Virus record (IMG/VR): IMGVR_UViG_3300020444_000002
Span: 1-64,000 of that record
Reading direction: 5' to 3' (one strand)
DNA: 64,000 nt
From: a virus
Below, in pieces: positions 56,295 through 64,000 of the stretch (within the stretch, counting starts at the first letter, position 1; every line of letters begins with the position of its first letter). The notes under the pieces were generated by a model that worked only from the letters and a program-made list of their open reading frames with translations, did no database searches and was not told the DNA's origin. The position numbers and the translations under genes are program-made.

Positions 56295-57308
56295 TTATTC
56301 TACCTTTTTCTTCTTATGGTTGTCAAGTATTATGTCCGTTCTTTCGTTGGAGAACTTTAGTCTCTGAGAAACGCCGACATTGATGTAGTTTGTAAGTTTG
56401 TTACGCGAAACATTTGGTTTATCTATGAAAGACAAACCGTTCCAGCCCAGCAATTGCCTCCACGCCTCATCCACAGTGTATTCTATGTCTGGCACGAAAA
56501 ATTCTACCCCCTCAAATTCTGGGTATATGTCTAACACGAGAGCCATTTCTGGCAATATACGGACAAGAAGCCCCATTTTCTGTAACTCAAGAATACCAGT
56601 GTCACGATGCTTTGACATCAACAACTTATCCAACTCCTGCACCCAACGCTCCACCGACACATCGTAAATACGGTCTGCAAGCTGGCGAGCCTTACCGATA
56701 AAGTTAGGGTCAATAGTGAAGCCATATCTCGCAGCGAATCGTGCAGCGCGAAGCATGCGCAGTGGGTCTTCCTGGATTCTATCCTTGTCATTGCCGACTG
56801 TAACAATCTGCTTAGAGTGAATATGCAACTTGCCACCATATGGGTCATAGATTGTTCCATCTGGACGAAGCACCATGGCGTTCATAGTGAAGTCACGACG
56901 AGCTAAATCTTCGTCTAAAGAAGGCACAAACTGGACTTCTGGCTTGCGAGACTTGTTAGTGTATACTTCTGAGCGGAAGGTTGTTACTTCAACGTACTCA
57001 TATACTGTCTTTTCTGACCAATATTCCTCATTCACCTCGTCTTCTTCGCTGTAGTACTCTTCGTTGACAGTTACCACATATGGCACCTTAAACCCAATAG
57101 TGCCAAATTTCTTGCCGATTGCATAGGATTTACGTCCAGCCTCTTTTACCTTAGCCTCAATATCATCAGGAAGCATAGAAGTAGTGAAGTCGTAATCTTT
57201 TGGCTCATTTCCCATAACTACATCACGAACAGAACCGCCAACAAGATACACCTCATCAGTTCCGAGGATTTCAATTACTTGTTTTTGTATTGCTAATGCT
57301 TTTTCCAT
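56295..57308 (-). CDS. cca: tRNA nucleotidyltransferase (CCA-adding enzyme)
   Basis: The 337-residue protein has the class II nucleotidyltransferase head: YLVGGSVRDVVMGNEPKDYD (GG...R and metal-binding DxD), then RRDFTMNAMVLRPDGTIYDP and DPLRMLRAARFAARYGFTID, the poly(A)-polymerase-family domains. It rebuilds or adds the 3' CCA of tRNAs. All whole tRNAs in this window encode their own CCA, so a repair role fits better than maturation. Confidence 0.92.
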   Translation of the reverse strand: MEKALAIQKQVIEILGTDEVYLVGGSVRDVVMGNEPKDYDFTTSMLPDDIEAKVKEAGRKSYAIGKKFGTIGFKVPYVVTVNEEYYSEEDEVNEEYWSEKTVYEYVEVTTFRSEVYTNKSRKPEVQFVPSLDEDLARRDFTMNAMVLRPDGTIYDPYGGKLHIHSKQIVTVGNDKDRIQEDPLRMLRAARFAARYGFTIDPNFIGKARQLADRIYDVSVERWVQELDKLLMSKHRDTGILELQKMGLLVRILPEMALVLDIYPEFEGVEFFVPDIEYTVDEAWRQLLGWNGLSFIDKPNVSRNKLTNYINVGVSQRLKFSNERTDIILDNHKKKKVE

Positions 57309-57723
57309 TTTTGTTGTGCCTCATTAATATGTGTTTTACGTCCTTTTTTGTTTCAGCGTCCATAATTGGTGTGTCGTCTGGATATATAGTGGTAACCATA
57401 CCGTCGTCGGAATACCGCCTATCTGGGTGTTCAAGTATTTCGCTAACAACATCCAGCATATCTACACCCTTGTACCTTTCTAAGTATCTTACAATTGCAT
57501 GGTCAGATACTTTGCCGGAAACTTTTACTCCTGAATATTCTCCTTTTAGCTGGCCGATAGATTGAGATATATGCTTTATAGCCTGTACCGTTTCTTTCAT
57601 TTTATGGCTTATAGCATCAATCTTCTTACTATGGAGGTTCCTTTCTCTTTTCATCTCTGATAACCCCTCCGTAAGGACCTTTCGCTTCTCGACTAACTTT
57701 TTTAGCCTCTCTTCTTTGTCCAT
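57271..57723 (-). CDS. hypothetical coiled-coil protein, 150 residues
   Basis: The start at 57723 follows GAGGTG, so an upstream in-frame start is not used. A coiled coil (residues about 5-70) precedes a domain with VKVSGKVSDHAIVRYLERYK and DMLDVVSEILEHPD, like small toxin or phage proteins of unknown type. Overlaps the CCA gene by 38 bases. Confidence 0.62.
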   Translation of the reverse strand: MDKEERLKKLVEKRKVLTEGLSEMKRERNLHSKKIDAISHKMKETVQAIKHISQSIGQLKGEYSGVKVSGKVSDHAIVRYLERYKGVDMLDVVSEILEHPDRRYSDDGMVTTIYPDDTPIMDAETKKDVKHILMRHNKNGKSISNTKTSN

Positions 57724-57725
57724 AG

Positions 57726-57866
57726 TCACCTCATTAACTGGTCCCACATGCCAGGTCTGTAATGGCCAACCTTGATATAGTTTGAGAGTGTGACACTGGC
57801 CCAATATAGAACTTTCTCGTCCTGGCTTTCTGGGTTCAACTCATGCGGCGCTGGAAAGTCCTCCAT
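57726..57866 (-). CDS. small hypothetical protein, 46 residues
   Basis: MEDFPAPHELNPESQDEKVL then YWASVTLSNYIKVGHYRPGM. Its ATG overlaps the preceding TGA, and its last codons carry the ribosome site of the next gene. Unknown. Confidence 0.58.
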   Translation of the reverse strand: MEDFPAPHELNPESQDEKVLYWASVTLSNYIKVGHYRPGMWDQLMR

Positions 57867-58591
57867 CAAACATTAACCCTTCTGATACTGTACAATATCT
57901 TATCAAGTTCTGCCCAATTAGGTTCATCTGGCAGTACAGAGGTAATATCTTCCAGCTTGCTATCCTCGGCTATGAATGTATCAACGACTGTTTCTGGAGT
58001 TTGTTCCCCCATCTTGAACAGCCATTCTCGCTGCTCTGGCGTGACACGAACCGTAAGTTCACCAGTTTCAAGGAGCTGGCGACACTGTAGCAACAGGCGG
58101 AAGCAATGGCGGGTATGCTTTGCAAAACGATTCTTCATAGAGCTATCGTAACCTTCCATGCCCTCTGCCTGTCGCTTGCTCAACTTCATTGCTTGCCCAA
58201 GCGCATACCCTCTATATGCATTCATAACTGCCCTTGTAGACAAAAAGCTCTTTCGGTTCTCGACAAGTATTTTACCGACAGGGGTAAGAACAGTATAGTC
58301 GTCAAGCCACAGCAATTCTGAGAAAGTAGGATTGCCATTAGCCACTAATTTCATAAATTTTCCCACTTCATGATATACCCAGTCTGGGTCTACATGGTCT
58401 TTTGTGGTTTTTGCCGGGTTAAAGTTAAGGGACAAGACAGTGCTTGTTGGTAGAACATACACGCCTTTAATATCAATGTCAGAATTTTTCGTATCTAGCC
58501 CGTAGGCTACAGACCCAGTAACGCCCTCTAATATAATGTCTAGTCCGCCTGGCCGCTGTTCTTCTGCTATTTTCTTAAAATCTCTTTTCAT
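57866..58591 (-). CDS. RlaP-like nucleotidyltransferase
   Basis: The 241-residue protein has a polymerase-beta-type signature, LEGVTGSVAYGLDTKNSDID, with GS and DxD metal site, then a helical domain with YALGQAMKLSKRQAEG. RlaP (RNA-ligase-associated protein) nucleotidyltransferases occur beside phage RNA ligases and kinases in RNA repair sets, as here. The promoter at 58611 overlaps an earlier in-frame start, so ATG 58591 is used. Confidence 0.78.
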   Translation of the reverse strand: MKRDFKKIAEEQRPGGLDIILEGVTGSVAYGLDTKNSDIDIKGVYVLPTSTVLSLNFNPAKTTKDHVDPDWVYHEVGKFMKLVANGNPTFSELLWLDDYTVLTPVGKILVENRKSFLSTRAVMNAYRGYALGQAMKLSKRQAEGMEGYDSSMKNRFAKHTRHCFRLLLQCRQLLETGELTVRVTPEQREWLFKMGEQTPETVVDTFIAEDSKLEDITSVLPDEPNWAELDKILYSIRRVNV

Positions 58592-58610
58592 TTTTTCTAC
58601 CTTAACCTCT

Positions 58611-58639
58611 ATTATAAAGAAGTTTAAGCGTTTTCGCAA
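58611..58639 (-). promoter_or_regulatory. early-type promoter variant, TTGCGA-17-TATAAT
   Basis: Variant -35 and no A6 tract, but the same spacing; drives the RlaP-to-CCA set. Confidence 0.65.
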
Positions 58640-58646
58640 GAGTTTT

Positions 58647-59597
58647 TTAAGACTTTATTTCACGAACGTAACGACCAGTAACATTACTCTCAGCATAGAA
58701 AGAATTATATTCTCTCTTTTTTGCCAATAACTGGTCAATCAATTTTAGGTCACTCTTCTTGACCTCTAATTGACGCACTTTGTGACGAGCTGGTGGCTTA
58801 CCAGTGTAAAAGTGTATATAGCTACTATCTAGTTCTTTTCTTAGCAATTCAGCAAGGTCTTTTATTGGTTCTTTGTCGCTATTAGAATCATAGAAATGTA
58901 TCCATGCAAAAACCTTAACAGGCTTATCCAACTTTCTCCATCTAGTCTCACGACGATTGTACGACCATGGCTGTCTAGTTTCTATACTATACTCTTCCAT
59001 AGTGTCCCACACCTCACCAATACATATATCTGTCTGGGTAAGGGTAGAATACACCCCACCAATCTCCCACTTAGAAGTCTTTTTAGCCTTCTTTAAATTA
59101 GCCTTTTGCTGCATATCCGCCATAGCCTCTTTGTAAGCTTCCATACCTTCATGGATAAACCCTGGCTGCCCCCCACGACGGGCAAACATAACACCTTCTG
59201 TTACCCGACCATTCTTCATATCACTATTACGAATAAGGTCTGCAAGGATAGAATCATTAACGCCGACGATGAACTCTACGCCGTCTTTCTCAACCCTACA
59301 TTTCCAGAATGAAAGACGACCACCCTGCGAAGAACCGCCAGCAGAATCTAAAATTGTGACTATAAACCCTTTGTTATCAAATGTATGTACGTTGGGTTCA
59401 TACACAATAGTCTCTTTTTTGCTATCATACTTGTTTTCATAACGACGTGCCCATTCCTCAGCCTTTACACGAGAATCATTATCATCTGCATCAAATATAT
59501 AACCACTAAACTGTTCTCTACCTCGCCATTTTTCGGGTTCGCGCGAACAAATAGCCACACCAACCTTGTCCATCATTTTCCAGTAATTATACGCCAT
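58647..59597 (-). CDS. hypothetical protein, 316 residues
   Basis: The protein (MAYNYWKMMDKVGVAICSRE) has a beta-rich N-terminal half with LSFWKCRVEKDGVEFIVGVN and a basic C-terminal half with VRQLEVKKSDLKLIDQLLAK. It lies inside the RNA-repair set, so an RNA-related function is a guess. No family recognised. Confidence 0.62.
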   Translation of the reverse strand: MAYNYWKMMDKVGVAICSREPEKWRGREQFSGYIFDADDNDSRVKAEEWARRYENKYDSKKETIVYEPNVHTFDNKGFIVTILDSAGGSSQGGRLSFWKCRVEKDGVEFIVGVNDSILADLIRNSDMKNGRVTEGVMFARRGGQPGFIHEGMEAYKEAMADMQQKANLKKAKKTSKWEIGGVYSTLTQTDICIGEVWDTMEEYSIETRQPWSYNRRETRWRKLDKPVKVFAWIHFYDSNSDKEPIKDLAELLRKELDSSYIHFYTGKPPARHKVRQLEVKKSDLKLIDQLLAKKREYNSFYAESNVTGRYVREIKS

Positions 59598-59817
59598 TAT
59601 TACCTTTCTGTATTAGTTCATACCATGATTCAGCATCTATCTCGTCAGTGTCAAACATATGTTCACCGCAGTAGCTGGTGTAGCCTATAGACCTATTAAA
59701 GTCGTTACAGTCAAGGTTCATCAAGGCGGCATATATATGCGCCACTTCGCGACCAGTTACCTCAACCTTGAAAACCTTCTCGTCAAAACATTTTTCGCCA
59801 TTATCTAATATTTTCAT
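59587..59817 (-). CDS. hypothetical protein, 76 residues
   Basis: An acidic protein (VFKVEVTGREVAHIYAALMN) with two cysteines. Overlaps the peptidyl-tRNA hydrolase gene by four bases. Unknown. Confidence 0.6.
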   Translation of the reverse strand: MKILDNGEKCFDEKVFKVEVTGREVAHIYAALMNLDCNDFNRSIGYTSYCGEHMFDTDEIDAESWYELIQKGNNGV

Positions 59818-60296
59818 ATTCTAGACTCCAGAAATTCTAATGTTTTTTTCATCCAACGTGGCGTGTCATCTACCGTGCTAACTCCGTCGAACAACTGGAA
59901 CCCATTAGCCACACGACTCAAGTGTTTATAAGCATCCCTGTAACTATTACCGTCACCACTAAATAACTTGAACGGAGCAAATATTTCTCGCTTTTCTTCA
60001 TCATCATGGTCAATGGGTTCAACCGCCAAAGCCGTAATGGAATAAGCGCTAACTTCATTAACACCTTCGTCAATATATTTCATAGAAAATAACTCGGCAG
60101 TGTTAAGATATTCCTCTAGATTACGAATCTGCTCAGAGTTTTCTGCTTCAAGTACAATTACTGTTCGCTTGTAGTTATCGGCGAACCCAACACCTGCATT
60201 TTGCAATGACATTGCTGCATGAACAGCTTGTGCTGCTGCCTTGCCAGCGCTCATATTTAGTTCTTTGTTCAGCACGACATATAGTATCTTACTCAT
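59814..60296 (-). CDS. peptidyl-tRNA hydrolase, PTH2 type
   Basis: The 160-residue protein starts MSKILYVVLNKELNMSAGKA and has the PTH2 motif KAAAQAVHAAM, EAENSEQIRNLEEYL, and ALAVEPID near residue 105, followed by an extension of about 45 residues. It frees tRNAs from stalled peptides. Archaeal-type PTH2 is unusual in bacteria and occurs in large phages. The -10 box lies seven bases before the ATG. Confidence 0.87.
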   Translation of the reverse strand: MSKILYVVLNKELNMSAGKAAAQAVHAAMSLQNAGVGFADNYKRTVIVLEAENSEQIRNLEEYLNTAELFSMKYIDEGVNEVSAYSITALAVEPIDHDDEEKREIFAPFKLFSGDGNSYRDAYKHLSRVANGFQLFDGVSTVDDTPRWMKKTLEFLESRI

Positions 60297-60303
60297 ACTA
60301 TCT

Positions 60304-60332
60304 ATTGTAGTGGTTTTGCGACAAAAAAGCAA
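60304..60332 (-). promoter_or_regulatory. early-type promoter, TTGCTT-17-TACAAT
   Basis: Drives the PTH2 gene with almost no leader. Confidence 0.7.
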
Positions 60333-60344
60333 GAGCTTTTTGCA

Positions 60345-61247
60345 CTAAAATTTATAGTTTACATCCCCAAACTGGGCTACATTTATACCATAAACATCAC
60401 GAAGCATGTCGGCTACTTGTGGGCGGTCATCGAACCAAATAAGAATATTATACTTCCCCTTAATGTACCGTTCAATCATATCTGCTTTGACGAGCGTATC
60501 CTTAACTTGACCGCCGTTCTCATCAACATGGTCGGTCCTGCGCATATAGAGTTCATCATATTCAATGTCGTGTTTCTCCAACCAGGCCTCTGTTTCCGGG
60601 CGACACACCTCATCCCGGCCACTAAAAATAAACAACTTAGCGTAATCTATCAAAGCGATACCATCTAGCATGTGCGCAAGGCCTAAGTTAATATCGTCAT
60701 TCCCTACCTTGTGCCATTCGTAGGGGCTTCTATCTTTTGGCCCTGTTGTAAGTGTGCCGTCCAGGTCGGAAACAATAACATAAGGCAGCTCTGGGTCGTG
60801 TTTCAAGAACGTGGGCATTGTCTTCACGAAACTGTTAAACATCTTGCGAATCACCTGTTCGCCTACTGAATTTTCTCTATTAGCGTCCCGTCTTATTAAC
60901 TCTGCTATTGGAATATCTAGGAAGTCTTTTGTCCTAACATTTGCTCCAAATTCTCGCGCAATTGATGATATTCCGCTAACGTGCTTGGGATTGAGATTTG
61001 TGTCTGAACTGACGACGTTCTTGCCACTTGCAAGGCTGTTTCGTATAATGCGATTACGCTCTTTAAGTACAATCGACTCGTCACCACGTTTATAGTTGTA
61101 CTGTCCGTCCTTAAATAACCTTTTGTCTTTTCTAATTTCATCTTTTTCTACCCGTACCCAGCCTTCTGTTTCTAGCTTTTTTGCATATGTTGTTTTACCG
61201 CTAGCCGGAAGGCCGCGCAATATAAGCATTTGTAGTCTTTCTGTCAT
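60345..61247 (-). CDS. pnk: polynucleotide 5'-kinase/3'-phosphatase
   Basis: The 300-residue protein has a kinase P-loop (LRGLPASGKTT), SDTNLNPKH, and an HAD phosphatase half with VSDLDGTL, FIFSGRDE and WFDDRP. This is the T4 Pnkp layout. It heals RNA ends left by anticodon nucleases so that a ligase can seal them. It lies just downstream of the RNA ligase gene. Confidence 0.92.
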   Translation of the reverse strand: MTERLQMLILRGLPASGKTTYAKKLETEGWVRVEKDEIRKDKRLFKDGQYNYKRGDESIVLKERNRIIRNSLASGKNVVSSDTNLNPKHVSGISSIAREFGANVRTKDFLDIPIAELIRRDANRENSVGEQVIRKMFNSFVKTMPTFLKHDPELPYVIVSDLDGTLTTGPKDRSPYEWHKVGNDDINLGLAHMLDGIALIDYAKLFIFSGRDEVCRPETEAWLEKHDIEYDELYMRRTDHVDENGGQVKDTLVKADMIERYIKGKYNILIWFDDRPQVADMLRDVYGINVAQFGDVNYKF

Positions 61248-61249
61248 GT

Positions 61250-62536
61250 CTATTCAACTTTTCCTTCTTCTTCCATATCAAGGGTACCATCGGCAACTGC
61301 TTGGTTGTCATGACCAACAAATGTCGCACTCTTGCATTTAAGTGTAAATGGAGCAATCCCCTCTGCGCGAATTACTACGCCCTCATCACATGGAGTATCT
61401 TTATCTAATGGGACAGCCTGTGGATAGCCGTCCTCTTTATATCTATGTAGTGTTTCATGGCCAGCAAAGTCAGCCCATTCTTCTGGCTTGAAGTCTTTAT
61501 ATTTCCCCCTCCACAGCAACGGAACAACCTTTAAATCACGGTCGCGACAAAACTCTACAATCTGGTCGTAACTCATGTCCAAAACAACACCCTCTGGGTT
61601 AATTGTTGCAACACGATACACATATAGCTCTGCAAGACCCTGTGGCACTTGGTATGTGTACTTACTCTGCAATGGCGCACCGTCAGCAGTCCAACCAACT
61701 AGTTCCCCATAAACAAGATAGCCTTTTGGAATCTTACCAACCAGTTTCTCTCCCTCTGTAGACCAAATATCAGTATCATAGAAGTGAACATGAGTAGGGT
61801 TATTTTTATCTTTAATAACTCTACGGCTACCGTACACATAATCATACTCCCTGTCTACAACAGTTACACCGACCTTATGTGCAATCTTTTCGAGACGCGA
61901 TAACTTACGGTGAACAATCGTATTGGCGATACGAATTGAAGTACCGTGCAACTTCTGTGTAACTGTTACTTCTTTTTCCTCCGGGATTACATGGCTATAC
62001 TTGAAGTAATTATCTGTATCATAGTGTTGTGGCAGGAACTTTTCATCAACACGGCTAAATATTTTTTTGTTCTTTTCTAGCACCCTCTCTTTATGCGTGC
62101 GCTTACGAACAAACTTACGGCAGATTTCATGGTCGCCAATACGGTCAAAAGTGTCACCCTCTTTGAATTGCGATAAATCTAACCTTTTAATATAAGACAA
62201 CGAATCAAGCCCGACAATTAGCGCATCTGAACGATGCCCGCGCAATTTTAGTGAGCGAACATGACGGTTGTCCTCTAGGTAGCCAGATTGTGACTGGTCT
62301 TCGTTTTTGTCGTTATGGCGGTGCAGGTTATTCCTGTAGGCAAATTCCTCAGATAATTGCGTACCAGCAGTGAATACTAATGCAAGCTCTCCATAATCAG
62401 AGTCTTTAGCGACAAGAGCCTGGCTTCCCAGCACTTGAAGACCTACAAGGTTGTCTAGACCTTCTAGGGCCACAGGTGACGGCAAGCGCACTATAACACC
62501 TGCGTAATCTTTGTTATCCGGTTCAAGTAATTTCAT
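61250..62536 (-). CDS. RNA ligase
   Basis: The 428-residue protein has an N-terminal domain of about 170 residues of OB-fold-like character, then the adenylation domain with motif I TVTQKLHGTSIRI (nucleophilic Lys), GSRRVIKD, LVYGELVGW (motif IIIa/IV) and EGVVIRAEG/TLKCKS (motif V). The layout resembles Deinococcus-type RNA ligase (Rnl5-like). It seals tRNA halves after the kinase. Overlaps the DUF6378 gene by 14 bases. Confidence 0.88.
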   Translation of the reverse strand: MKLLEPDNKDYAGVIVRLPSPVALEGLDNLVGLQVLGSQALVAKDSDYGELALVFTAGTQLSEEFAYRNNLHRHNDKNEDQSQSGYLEDNRHVRSLKLRGHRSDALIVGLDSLSYIKRLDLSQFKEGDTFDRIGDHEICRKFVRKRTHKERVLEKNKKIFSRVDEKFLPQHYDTDNYFKYSHVIPEEKEVTVTQKLHGTSIRIANTIVHRKLSRLEKIAHKVGVTVVDREYDYVYGSRRVIKDKNNPTHVHFYDTDIWSTEGEKLVGKIPKGYLVYGELVGWTADGAPLQSKYTYQVPQGLAELYVYRVATINPEGVVLDMSYDQIVEFCRDRDLKVVPLLWRGKYKDFKPEEWADFAGHETLHRYKEDGYPQAVPLDKDTPCDEGVVIRAEGIAPFTLKCKSATFVGHDNQAVADGTLDMEEEGKVE

Positions 62537-62807
62537 CTTTTTCTTTTTCCATTCTTTCTAATATCATTGCGTATGTGTTCGCATAGCCAGCGAGGTCAAC
62601 TATCGAATCGTGATGGTCCGGGGTGTTTATTAACCTAGCTACCTTAACCTGAACCATGTATAAAGCGTGCTTCAATCGCGGATCGATATTAGACTCAAGT
62701 ATTGGTTCTGCCATTTTTGCGACCTTAGCAAAATCATCTGCTGGATGCCCGTAGACATTTTGTCTATCTTCCTTCGTTAAACTCTTTGCTTCGTCTAATA
62801 TCCCCAT
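62523..62807 (-). CDS. DUF6378-like protein, leaderless
   Basis: The 94-residue protein has the DUF6378 pattern: TKEDRQNVYGHPADDFAKVA, LYMVQVKVARLINTPDHHDS, VDLAGYANTYAMILE. The fold is probably MazG-like, so nucleotide hydrolysis is possible. The -10 box TAAAAT is exactly six bases before the ATG. Confidence 0.78.
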   Translation of the reverse strand: MGILDEAKSLTKEDRQNVYGHPADDFAKVAKMAEPILESNIDPRLKHALYMVQVKVARLINTPDHHDSIVDLAGYANTYAMILERMEKEKDEIT

Positions 62808-62813
62808 AACTCT

Positions 62814-62842
62814 ATTTTATGACAAAAAAATGAGAAAAGCAA
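62814..62842 (-). promoter_or_regulatory. early-type promoter, TTGCTT-17-TAAAAT
   Basis: Family spacing; transcription should start at the ATG at 62807, giving a leaderless mRNA for DUF6378, RNA ligase and kinase genes. Confidence 0.68.
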
Positions 62843-62849
62843 GAGCTTT

Positions 62850-63638
62850 TTACGGTCCGGCATGCCAAGTTTTGCTATTACCAAGTTTTGTAAGATTAAT
62901 AACAAGGGAATTACCCTCTGCCGGTATTTTGAGAGTCTGGCCATTTACCTCCGTTAAGTGGTCAACGGGAACGAACCAATCTATGTAATTCTGAAACCCG
63001 CACTTTCTAATATCAAGGCCGAGGTTAACATCCGGGCCAAGGCCATTGTCGCTATGAAAGTCATGTTGCTTGTATAGGTCAGCTCTGATTAACGCACAAT
63101 AAAGCCCGCAAGCGTCAATCTCCTCCACTAAACTGCTACCAACCTTACTCTCCATACTCTTCACAATTTTAGTTTCGTATATATCATCAGCTCTCCAAGC
63201 GCCGACGTACGGTATACCCCAACGGCCTAGTTCTACACCAGTAACCATTCCCACGTTTGGCTTTGACTCAGCGTCATTAACAAGCCAGGACAGTGCATTC
63301 GGCGGCAACAGACCATCATCCTCAACAGAAAATATCCAATCAACGTCGTCGCTAACAAGACGTTTTATTTGGTTGTGTATAGCACTGATATGCCAACGCC
63401 TTTGCGGTATTGTGCTAGCTGGGCTGTTTGATGCTTCACTCTGCACACAAAGTACATCTGCGAACGGCAATGATGAGACTTTGTTTCTAACCTTTAGCCA
63501 CATTTCATTGTCCCCATCAACGACAACTAATAGCGAAAGGCGTTCTTTGTAAGATTGGTTTAATAGCGAAGGTAAAACATAATCAAGATATTGTATCCTG
63601 CTTACTGGTAGAATTGTTAAGATTTTCATATTTTTCAT
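62850..63638 (-). CDS. family-2-like glycosyltransferase
   Basis: The 262-residue protein has the GT-A pattern MKILTILPVSRIQYLDYVLP, LLVVVDGDNEMW, HNQIKRLV, and the metal site WIFSVEDDGLLPP. A start two codons later (63629) is also possible. It could glycosylate modified DNA, with the TAGT-like enzyme, or a surface glycan. Confidence 0.78.
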   Translation of the reverse strand: MKNMKILTILPVSRIQYLDYVLPSLLNQSYKERLSLLVVVDGDNEMWLKVRNKVSSLPFADVLCVQSEASNSPASTIPQRRWHISAIHNQIKRLVSDDVDWIFSVEDDGLLPPNALSWLVNDAESKPNVGMVTGVELGRWGIPYVGAWRADDIYETKIVKSMESKVGSSLVEEIDACGLYCALIRADLYKQHDFHSDNGLGPDVNLGLDIRKCGFQNYIDWFVPVDHLTEVNGQTLKIPAEGNSLVINLTKLGNSKTWHAGP

Positions 63639-63780
63639 TGTATTTTTGTACTACTTTTCTATATTTGTGATTCGCCTCGCGCCTTTGCGTAGTCGTGTCT
63701 GATGCCGCAAACTGCACCACTATCGGTAGCAGTTCTAAAACAAAATCGACTTTGAGTTCTATGCGGTCAAGTTGGCTCAT
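63583..63780 (-). CDS. small helical protein, 65 residues
   Basis: MSQLDRIELKVDFVLELLPI and the following helices look like a small coiled coil with a basic middle. Overlaps the genes on both sides. Unknown. Confidence 0.55.
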   Translation of the reverse strand: MSQLDRIELKVDFVLELLPIVVQFAASDTTTQRREANHKYRKVVQKYNEKYENLNNSTSKQDTIS

Positions 63781-64000
63781 TAAGTTTTATCTTTTTGTAT
63801 TTTCTTTTATTTTTAGTTACTGTTATTTCAAGAGCAGTCTGGTCACCTATGGGGTTACCCCATTGATTAGTTGAGAAGGTGTCTATACACCAAATCTCTG
63901 GGTGTACTTCCCAGCAAGTGGCGCTTGGCGTATGGCCGAATACTTGTGGTATCCGCTCATATTCTGCCCTGTTCGGGCGCACCCATATAGGGGAACTGTC
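63767..64000 (-). CDS. calcineurin-like metallophosphoesterase, C-terminal part
   Basis: The frame is open to the window edge and reads DSSPIWVRPNRAEYERIPQV, then VFGHTPSATCW (metal-binding GHT), IDTFSTNQWGNPIGDQTALE. This is the end of a serine/threonine-phosphatase-like enzyme of the Pnkp/Ppp class. In other phages such genes hydrolyse 2',3'-cyclic phosphates or proteins, so it may belong to RNA repair. Confidence 0.78.
   Translation of the reverse strand, partial: DSSPIWVRPNRAEYERIPQVFGHTPSATCWEVHPEIWCIDTFSTNQWGNPIGDQTALEITVTKNKRKYKKIKLNEPT

Noticed and set aside
1-64000. CRISPR array or prophage attachment sites
   Set aside because: No regularly spaced direct repeats were seen and no integrase gene is in the window; the dispersed repeats are too few and irregular.
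1-64000. Recoded stop codons
   Set aside because: Genes end normally at TAA, TAG and TGA with tight overlaps (for example TGA in ATGA overlaps), so the standard code holds.

Overview
The window is a 64 kb piece of a larger tailed-phage genome. It carries a complete head-packaging and long-tail (siphovirus-type) module, two cell-wall hydrolases, holin-like genes and many short overlapping phage genes. It holds no ribosomal RNA and no housekeeping genes. No DNA polymerase, primase or helicase is visible and both edges cut features (a tRNA on the left, a metallophosphoesterase on the right), so the genome continues on both sides. The standard genetic code is used. The host is unknown. The NlpC/P60-type endolysin with SH3-like domains and the DUF859-type fibre recall phages of Gram-positive (monoderm) bacteria, but a CPR host such as Saccharibacteria cannot be excluded.

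Layout. (1) 1-1150: tRNA array on the minus strand (partial Met, Val, Ile-UAU, Arg, Gly, Thr, Ile-GAU, Lys) interrupted by an endonuclease VII-like gene. (2) 1200-5500: small, mostly plus-strand genes: a 28-residue leaderless peptide, a membrane protein, a membrane-anchored lysozyme-like protein, a second endonuclease VII-like gene, a possible regulator and a minus-strand glutaredoxin. (3) 5500-8040: lysis genes. (4) 8080-15000: tail and connector genes. (5) 15000-17160: a protease-scaffold-capsid fusion. (6) 17300-27340: fibres, tail tip and a Com-like zinc protein. (7) 27420-35540: homing endonuclease, two ADP-ribosyltransferase-type virion proteins, portal, a structured RNA, and both terminase subunits. 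(8) 35700-64000: leftward early or middle genes, including about 40 small unknowns, a sugar-nucleotide epimerase, nucleases, a CAP-domain protein, a ParB/TET/glycosyltransferase cassette, and a tRNA-repair set (CCA-adding enzyme, RlaP-like nucleotidyltransferase, peptidyl-tRNA hydrolase, polynucleotide kinase-phosphatase, RNA ligase).

How the parts fit. The late genes run leftward from about 35.6 kb through packaging, head, fibres, tail and lysis. The early genes are driven by at least 18 near-identical promoters (TTGCKT, exactly 17 bases, YATAAT). The TET dioxygenase, the TET-associated glycosyltransferase and probably the epimerase point to hypermodified cytosines in the phage DNA. The tRNA array plus RNA-repair genes point to defence against host anticodon nucleases.

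The most unusual content is RNA. Two homing-endonuclease leaders share a hairpin-plus-pseudoknot over the ribosome binding site, supported by compensatory base changes. There are three long non-coding units (about 647, 400 and 430 bases) with long-range helices, and a small RNA whose open segment is an 11-base perfect complement of the leader shared by five phage mRNAs. Several genes appear to be transcribed without any leader, with exactly six bases between the -10 box and the ATG.
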